In this document: positions 58,590-64,000 of the stretch, piece by piece | Layout of the letters: each line of letters starts with the position of its first letter | How positions within the stretch are numbered: position 1 is the first letter of the stretch | Assembly (NCBI GenBank): GCA_947493165.1 | Contig: CANLPY010000002.1 | Coordinates: 310,001-374,000 of the forward strand | Source of the DNA: an uncultured Erythrobacter sp. | GTDB lineage: Bacteria; Pseudomonadota; Alphaproteobacteria; Sphingomonadales; Sphingomonadaceae | DNA: 64,000 bases | Reading direction: 5' to 3' | Program-made: the position numbers and the translations under genes | Notes under the pieces: generated by a model | Seen by the model: only the letters and a program-made list of their open reading frames with translations | Told to the model about the DNA's origin: nothing | Databases searched by the model: none

Positions 58590-60413
58590 TCAGCCGCCCT
58601 TTTCGCTCGCAATCCAACGGTTGATCTTCTGCTCCAGCACAGCCAGCGGCAGCCCGCCCGTGTTCAGCACTTGAGCGTGGAATTCCTTGATATCAAAGCC
58701 ATCGCCCAGTTGTTCTTCAGCGCCGGCACGCAGCTCCTGAATTTTCAGCGCGCCAATCTTATACGCCAAGGCTTGGCTTGGAATGGCGATATACCGCTCC
58801 ACTTCTGAGACCACTTCGGTGCGGGTCATACCGGAATTTTCGAGCATAAAATCAATTGCTTGCTCTCGGCTCCACCCCTTGGAGTGCAGGCCGGTGTCGA
58901 CCACCAGACGCATGGCGCGCAATTGCTCATCCTGCAGCGTACCATAGCGGTTCCACGGATCTTCGAAGAAGCCCATTTCATAGCCCAAAGTCTCTGCATA
59001 AAGCGCCCACCCTTCGATAAAGGCGGTGGTCCCGCCAAAGCGCATGAAGGCGGGCAAATCTTCGTTTTCTTGTGCCAGGCTGATCTGGAAGTGATGGCCC
59101 GGCGCGCCCTCATGCAAATACAGTGTCATGTTCCCGGTGGTTAGCCGGCTCGGCAGGTCATAGGCGTTGAAATAGAATACTCCAGCGCGTGAGCCATCTG
59201 GCGTGCCTGACTGGTATGATCCGCCTGCACTGAACTGCTCGATTGAGGGGTCATAAGGCTTAATCTCAAGCTGCGACTTAGGCAGCAAAGAAAAGTATTC
59301 GCCGATCTTCTTATCGACCTCTTTGCCGATGTCGTAATAGGCCTGCGTGAGCGCTTCACGGCTTTCCGGCTTGAACTGGGGATCGGTGCGCACAAAATCG
59401 AAAAACTCGTTGAGCGTGCCGCCGAAACCAACCTCGGCCTTCACCTGTTCCAAATCGCTTTTGACGCGCGCAACTTCGCTAAGACCAAGTTGGTGGATCG
59501 TATCGGCATCAAGTGGCAGCGTCGTCGTGCTCTCGATCAATTGCGCGTAAAGCTCTTCCCCGCCTTCCATTTGGCTAAGGCCCACGCTGTCACGCGCGGC
59601 GGCAAGATATTCATCACGTAGGAAATCCCGCATCCGTTCATGCGCAGCATAAATCTCAGCGGTCTTTGCTTCATAGGCTGCGGTGAGCCGCGCTTTATCT
59701 TCGTCAGAGAAGTCTTCTGGGAACGCATTGACCGGCCCCATAAACTGCGATTCCGCAATCGGAATTTCGATCTGCGTCGTCAGCTGCGAGATAACATTGC
59801 CAATGGTCAGCTTGGTTTCCAGCACACCGCTTTCCATGCCGTCCCGAAATTTCTCAATCGCGCGGTCATTGATCGCGATGTAATCATCGTGGCGCGACAG
59901 ATTGTCTTCATAATTCGCCATCGTCTTGAACGGCGCTGCACCCGCGCCGCTGGCAAAATTTGGGTAGAAGGTGTGAAAGCCGCTGAAGTGGTTGACCGGG
60001 CGCACTTCTGTAAGCGCGCGAATGCGGTCTGTGCTGCCTTTCAGCGACTGCTCTTGATTATATTTGAACACGTCATAGGCAAGCGCATCAGTGGCAGACA
60101 GCTTTGACCGGTCAATCTGCGCGAGCAGCGCCATGTTAAGCTGAGTGTCAGTGCGGCCAGCGATGAATTGCGCATCCGTGAGGTAATCGCCGAGCTTGTC
60201 CGCGTCCGTATCATCGCCTCGAAACAGGCGCGAGAGCGGGTTGAGCGCCAGGCTGCGCTCATCAGAATCGGCAAACAGTGTGAACAGTCTATCACGTTCC
60301 GATTGCGCCTGATCAGCTGCAACTTCAGTTGTTTCGCTATGATTGTGAGCGATGGCTGGCGCTGTTGGCAAAGCCAGTGCAGTCGCAGCAAGGAACGCGG
60401 CGCGCATGTTCAT
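58590..60413 (-). CDS. DUF885-family secreted metallo-carboxypeptidase-like protein
   Basis: 607 residues with a signal peptide (LAATALALPTAPAIAHNH). The conserved zinc-type motif is LHEGAPGHHFQISLAQEN (H-E-x-x-P-G-H), with GGTTAFIEGWALYAETLGYEMGFFEDP downstream as the second ligand region. The family resembles M32 carboxypeptidases. It may act on proline-containing or other peptides. Start is ATG 60413 (MNMRAAFLAATAL); ATG 60407 is the alternative. Confidence 0.85.
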   Translation of the reverse strand: MNMRAAFLAATALALPTAPAIAHNHSETTEVAADQAQSERDRLFTLFADSDERSLALNPLSRLFRGDDTDADKLGDYLTDAQFIAGRTDTQLNMALLAQIDRSKLSATDALAYDVFKYNQEQSLKGSTDRIRALTEVRPVNHFSGFHTFYPNFASGAGAAPFKTMANYEDNLSRHDDYIAINDRAIEKFRDGMESGVLETKLTIGNVISQLTTQIEIPIAESQFMGPVNAFPEDFSDEDKARLTAAYEAKTAEIYAAHERMRDFLRDEYLAAARDSVGLSQMEGGEELYAQLIESTTTLPLDADTIHQLGLSEVARVKSDLEQVKAEVGFGGTLNEFFDFVRTDPQFKPESREALTQAYYDIGKEVDKKIGEYFSLLPKSQLEIKPYDPSIEQFSAGGSYQSGTPDGSRAGVFYFNAYDLPSRLTTGNMTLYLHEGAPGHHFQISLAQENEDLPAFMRFGGTTAFIEGWALYAETLGYEMGFFEDPWNRYGTLQDEQLRAMRLVVDTGLHSKGWSREQAIDFMLENSGMTRTEVVSEVERYIAIPSQALAYKIGALKIQELRAGAEEQLGDGFDIKEFHAQVLNTGGLPLAVLEQKINRWIASEKGG

Positions 60414-60522
60414 GTAGGTTCAGTCCCGTTAACTAAGTTCTATTGCAGCAAACCGCTAAACCGAGCTGCCGGGCAGAGCAAGCATCTGGCCGACCAGCGT
60501 GCACACCTGTTCGATCAACGCC

Positions 60523-61497
60523 CTAGTGCCCGCTAAGACAAAACCGATCGCCGCGGCGAGCAATGTTAAAGCCGCGTTGCAGGACCTCTTTGCTTTCGGC
60601 GCTGCTTGGATCGCGGATCGGATTGGAATGGTTGTAATGGATGAAATGCAATTTTGCCCGCTGATCATCCGGCAAATGTTGCAGCAGATCCATTGTCTCA
60701 ACCACACGAGGATGCGGAATCTCTGACATGTCCCGGCCAACACCGTTTTCATCAAGCAGCTCATTATCGTCCCAGAACGTCGCGTCGACAAACGCATAAT
60801 CGACCTTGCGAACGATCTCAGGCGATAATCCATCTTCGGACCAGCGGTCGATGTCGGGCAGATAGAGAACGGAGAACCGCTCAGGGTCGGCTATGACCCA
60901 GCCAACCGTTTCAGAATATTCGTCGCGGTGTTCCACGGGCAAAGCGATTGCCCGCATTGAGCCGCCTAGAAATGCGGCGCGTACGCCTTCTGCTCGTCCA
61001 TCCTGCCAACCCGGTGGTTCAAGCCGCTCAAATGTAATGTTGCCTAAATTGACAAGCTGGCTCCAGGGCCCATTGGTGCGCAAGAATTGCTCCATGCGCG
61101 GCATGGCATAGACGGGCACATTATGTGCTCCAGCCGCCTCGCGTCCAAAATATGCCAGTCCCAAATAGTGCCCAATATGCGCATGGGTTAGGAACACGCC
61201 GTCTACGCCTAGGCCGTTGCCCCTGCCCGTGCCCTTCTGCGCAGGCTCAATCGCATCGAGCATTGAAAGCTGCTCTGTAATGGCCGGACTTGCATCGAAT
61301 AGGTAGCGTTTGCCCGCTTTCCGGTCGATCAGGCCAAGCGATGAGGGAAGAAGGCGCGGCGCCTTGTCATCGGCATTACCGATCTGCGGAGCCCCTGCGT
61401 CCTGCCCTGCTCCCAGCACCACCATCTCGGCTTCGCATTGCACGGGCTCAGCTTGGGGCGTGACGCCTGCCCAAAGTGCCAACAAAGTCCAGATCAT
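60523..61497 (-). CDS. MBL-fold protein, PqqB-like
   Basis: 324 residues with a signal-like N-terminus (TLLALWAGVTPQAEP). VVLGAGQDAGAPQIG and SLGLIDRKAGKRYLFDASPAITEQL are the PqqB-type opening; FLTHAHIGHYLGLAYFGREA has the HxHxxH zinc motif. LPVEHRDEYSETVGWVIAD and FIHYNHSNPIRD follow. True PqqB works in PQQ synthesis, but no pqqACDE genes are nearby. The signal makes a periplasmic hydrolase more likely. Confidence 0.8.
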   Translation of the reverse strand: MIWTLLALWAGVTPQAEPVQCEAEMVVLGAGQDAGAPQIGNADDKAPRLLPSSLGLIDRKAGKRYLFDASPAITEQLSMLDAIEPAQKGTGRGNGLGVDGVFLTHAHIGHYLGLAYFGREAAGAHNVPVYAMPRMEQFLRTNGPWSQLVNLGNITFERLEPPGWQDGRAEGVRAAFLGGSMRAIALPVEHRDEYSETVGWVIADPERFSVLYLPDIDRWSEDGLSPEIVRKVDYAFVDATFWDDNELLDENGVGRDMSEIPHPRVVETMDLLQHLPDDQRAKLHFIHYNHSNPIRDPSSAESKEVLQRGFNIARRGDRFCLSGH

Positions 61498-61509
61498 CGC
61501 GGCGCGCGC

Positions 61510-62802
61510 CTATTCAATCACCCGGCCGCGCACCATCACGAAACCAACGTCTTCCAGCACGGTGACATCAGCCAGCGGATTGCCATCAACTGCGATGATA
61601 TCGGCAGAAAAGCCCGGCGCGATTTTGCCGATTTGATCTTCAAGGCCCAGAACCTCTGCCGCCCTCGTGGTTGCCGCTGCCAAAGCCTCTCGGTTGGACA
61701 TGCCGCCTTGCACCATCAGCGCCAGCTCGCCCGCGTTTTCACCGTGAGGGAACACGCCTGCATCCGTACCGAATGCGATCTTCACGCCATATTCGCGGGC
61801 GCGCTCAACGATGGTTCCGGCAACTTGGCCGACTTCGTTGATCTTCGCGTCGACAACTGGTGTGTAATAGCCTGTGCCAACGTTTTTCTTGATCCCTTCA
61901 AACGCCATCAGCGTAGGAACAAGCGTCGTGCCGCTGGCTTTCATGGCGGCAGCGGCATCTTCATCAATATAAGTGCCGTGTTCGATGGTGTGGACCCCGG
62001 CGCGCGCTGCCGCTTCGATCCCGCGTGCGCCATGCGCGTGCGCTGCCACCTTCAGGCCGAGCGTTTCGGCGGTATCGACAATCGACTTCATTTCTTCAGC
62101 GGTAAAATGCGCTTCTAGTCCCCGCCCCTGTTGAGATAGAACGCCGCCAGTTGCGGTAATCTTGATCAGGTCAGCGCCGTATTTTGAAGCGGTGCGCACC
62201 CGTTCTGCGCATTGGATCGGGCCTGTGCAGGAAAAGTCGGATGTGAGCGCATCATTCACTTCCTTGCGGAACCCATTGGTGTCGCCGTGACCCCCAACAA
62301 TCGCGATTGTGCGGGCAGATGTGACGATGCGCGGGCCAGCGACCACACCCGTTTCAGTGGCCCGGCGCAGGCTTTGTGTGACTTGATCAGTGCGCGAACC
62401 AAGATCGCGCACTGTGGTGAAACCAGCAAGCGCGGTCAGCCGGGCGTTCTTTGCCGCGATCAAAGTGTACCATTCAGGCGGGTTGGTTGCTGCGCGCCAG
62501 AACTCTCCGCTCGGGTCACCGGAAAGGTGCGTGTGCAGATCAATCATTCCCGGCATGACAGTCTTGTCAGAGAGGTCGATTATCCGATCAGCCTCGATTG
62601 GTCCTGGCGGCGCAGGGACCGTATCAACCGCTACTAAACGCCCGTCTTCAATGTAGATGATGGCCGGTCCGGTCGGTTCACTATCCGCATCAGCAATCAC
62701 GGATCCGGCGCGGATCACAATTGTTTCTGCAGCGGCAGAACTTGCAAGGACTGCGGCCACTGCCGCCACGGGAACCGTTAGTTTCGACAGGTATTTCATA
62801 AC
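61510..62802 (-). CDS. Secreted amidohydrolase (imidazolonepropionase/prolidase-like)
   Basis: 430 residues. A signal (VAAVAAVLASSAAAE) precedes the amidohydrolase fold. VMPGMIDLHTHLSGDPSG holds the H-x-H, LIKITATGGVLSQ the carboxylated Lys-like strand, KVAAHAHGARGIEAAARAGVHTIEHGTYID two further His, and AFGTDAGVFPHGENAGELALMV the Asp. Such periplasmic enzymes cleave cyclic amides, dipeptides or organophosphate-like esters. It is 12 bp from the next gene (PqqB-like), both on the minus strand. Confidence 0.88.
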   Translation of the reverse strand, partial: VMKYLSKLTVPVAAVAAVLASSAAAETIVIRAGSVIADADSEPTGPAIIYIEDGRLVAVDTVPAPPGPIEADRIIDLSDKTVMPGMIDLHTHLSGDPSGEFWRAATNPPEWYTLIAAKNARLTALAGFTTVRDLGSRTDQVTQSLRRATETGVVAGPRIVTSARTIAIVGGHGDTNGFRKEVNDALTSDFSCTGPIQCAERVRTASKYGADLIKITATGGVLSQQGRGLEAHFTAEEMKSIVDTAETLGLKVAAHAHGARGIEAAARAGVHTIEHGTYIDEDAAAAMKASGTTLVPTLMAFEGIKKNVGTGYYTPVVDAKINEVGQVAGTIVERAREYGVKIAFGTDAGVFPHGENAGELALMVQGGMSNREALAAATTRAAEVLGLEDQIGKIAPGFSADIIAVDGNPLADVTVLEDVGFVMVRGRVIE

Positions 62803-62952
62803 TGGGCCTCTCTTGGTTTTCTGCTTGATAGACATGCATTTGAGCGCGGCACAACCCTTTGGCCCAATTACGGCGCTTCAAACATATTTGCCATATTGCC
62901 CCTGAACGTTATGCAGGGATGTAATATTACACCAAACGGGGACAATATTCTG

Positions 62953-64000
62953 ATGAACCGGCTAGCCTTTGCATCCGCCACCCTTTTCGCTTCAGTCTCA
63001 CTCGCGGCGACTGCGCAAGCCCGCCCGATGACGCCAGAAGACGTCGCCAAACTGGAAAGCGTCGGCGCGATGGTCGTCTCTCCCGATGGCAGCAAAGTCG
63101 CTTTCACCACCTCAAGCCTGCCAGACGTGACCGAGGGCGAGGATGACGGAACGTTTACTCAGGAATTGAAGGTCGCCGCCGCAGCCGATCAAGCCCGGGC
63201 TTACCTGCCGAATGATGTTTCGCCAGGCGGCATCGCATTCTCTCCTGATGGCGCAATGGTCAGCTTCTTGTGGTCCAAAGAAGACGAAGACCGCGCCGTT
63301 TGGGGTGTGCCGATTGATGGCGGCACGTACAAAAAGCTCGCTGGGATCGAAGACGCAGATGTTCGCAGCTATCGCTGGAGCGATGATGGACGCACGCTTT
63401 ATCTGCTCGCCGATGCGGAAGAAGACAAGCAACGCACCAAGCAAAACAAAGCGGGTTTTAACGCACGCGTCTATGAAGAAGAGTTCAAGGCTGCGCGCCT
63501 GTTTGCCGCAAACGTAAGCGAAGAAATTGATGAAGCCCCGCGTCAGATCAACGTCCCCGGTTTCGTGAGCGCATTTGATATTGCACCGGGCAGCGCGTTC
63601 GGAATTATTGAGACGGCTCCAACACCGTTGGTCGACGACAGTCTTACCAGCAATCGGGTGAACATTATCGACCTTGGCACAGGCAATATCCGCGCCGTGG
63701 TTGAGACACCGGGCAAGATTGACGATGTAGAAATCTCACCCGATGGTCGACAGCTGTCGCTGATCGCAGGCGTGGACGTGAACGATCCGGCTGCGACAAC
63801 CTTGCACCTCGTTGACACAGCCACTGGCAGCTACCGTGCGCTGAACGCTGGCGCAGCTGAAGCCGCAGTTGATGCCGAATGGCTCGCCAATGGCCGGCTC
63901 GCGACAATCATCCACAAGGGCGCGCAAAGCTTGCTGCGCACATACAATGCAGATGGCAGCGTGCGCAGCGAACAATCATCAGGAGTTCTGATCCTGCGCC
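62953..64000 (+). CDS. S9 (prolyl oligopeptidase) family peptidase, N-terminal part
   Basis: 349 codons are present; the gene runs off the right edge. A signal peptide (FASATLFASVSLAATAQA) is followed by the beta-propeller typical of DPP-IV/acylaminoacyl peptidases, with repeats such as VVSPDGSKVAFTTSS, FSPDGAMVSFLWS, WSDDGRTLYLLAD and SPDGRQLSLIAG. The catalytic alpha/beta-hydrolase domain is outside the window. It faces the amidohydrolase gene and reads toward the next segment. Confidence 0.85.
   Translation, partial: MNRLAFASATLFASVSLAATAQARPMTPEDVAKLESVGAMVVSPDGSKVAFTTSSLPDVTEGEDDGTFTQELKVAAAADQARAYLPNDVSPGGIAFSPDGAMVSFLWSKEDEDRAVWGVPIDGGTYKKLAGIEDADVRSYRWSDDGRTLYLLADAEEDKQRTKQNKAGFNARVYEEEFKAARLFAANVSEEIDEAPRQINVPGFVSAFDIAPGSAFGIIETAPTPLVDDSLTSNRVNIIDLGTGNIRAVVETPGKIDDVEISPDGRQLSLIAGVDVNDPAATTLHLVDTATGSYRALNAGAAEAAVDAEWLANGRLATIIHKGAQSLLRTYNADGSVRSEQSSGVLILR

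Noticed and set aside
60523-61497. Gene for PQQ cofactor synthesis
   Set aside because: Only PqqB-like fold similarity is seen, with a signal-like N-terminus, and no other pqq gene is nearby.

Overview
The window looks like a chromosomal segment of a marine or freshwater alphaproteobacterium of the Sphingomonadales, most likely an Erythrobacteraceae member (Erythrobacter, Qipengyuania or Altererythrobacter type). The grounds are the protein style (an SspB-type ClpXP adaptor, PdeM, a YbgC-TolQRAB-Pal operon, an S12 hydrolase), a LOV-HWE histidine kinase like those known from Erythrobacter litoralis, and several exact GGAAC-N16-CGTT promoters of the alphaproteobacterial general stress sigma factor EcfG. 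The assignment is by recognition only; no search was run. No rRNA, tRNA, CRISPR array, prophage or complete insertion sequence was seen.

Layout. 1-9 kb: the 5' end of hemF, pdeM, infC (apparently with a non-canonical ATA start), a lipoprotein, a DASS-family anion transporter, a methionine/cysteine-type PLP enzyme behind a structured leader, an SDR, an S12 serine hydrolase and a J-domain protein. 9-18 kb: the Tol-Pal operon on the minus strand, then a histidine operon (hisB-H-A-F-E plus a HIT protein), interrupted twice by a short dispersed GC-rich repeat. 18-20 kb: sspB, gmk and unknowns. 20-29 kb: a catabolic island with an SDR, three acyl-CoA dehydrogenases, an MFS carrier, a zinc alcohol dehydrogenase and an aminoglycoside-phosphotransferase-like kinase. 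The last ACAD plus kinase resemble the LvaC/LvaA and ACAD10/11 pairing used for 4-hydroxy acids.

29-37 kb: a secreted S8 protease, dapD, small stress proteins, a perfect 274-bp tandem duplication carrying a decayed DUF3008 gene and the end of an M19 dipeptidase gene, then DoxX, SWIB, PEBP and S41 proteins. 37-50 kb: an accessory and stress region with a LOV kinase and response regulator, a fasciclin lipoprotein, a photolyase-like FAD protein with reversed domain order, a lipocalin, two cold-shock-type proteins, a hibernation factor, several orphans and an AT-rich island. EcfG-type promoters stand before the LOV kinase, fasciclin, photolyase-like, lipocalin, tudor-like and small secreted genes, so this part works as a light- and stress-responsive regulon. 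50-53 kb: a RidA-like fusion, a GIY-YIG nuclease bracketed by two REPIN-like palindromes, and a zinc-ribbon/deoxyribosyltransferase-like protein that may be a defence effector. 52-64 kb: thiC with a TPP riboswitch, then mostly secreted hydrolases and metallo-enzymes, ending in a truncated S9 peptidase.

The best candidates for something undescribed are the GIY-YIG/REPIN-like unit at 51.0-51.6 kb, the EcfG promoters that predict leaderless mRNAs, and the leader at 4.4-4.5 kb with a Shine-Dalgarno-sequestering helix.
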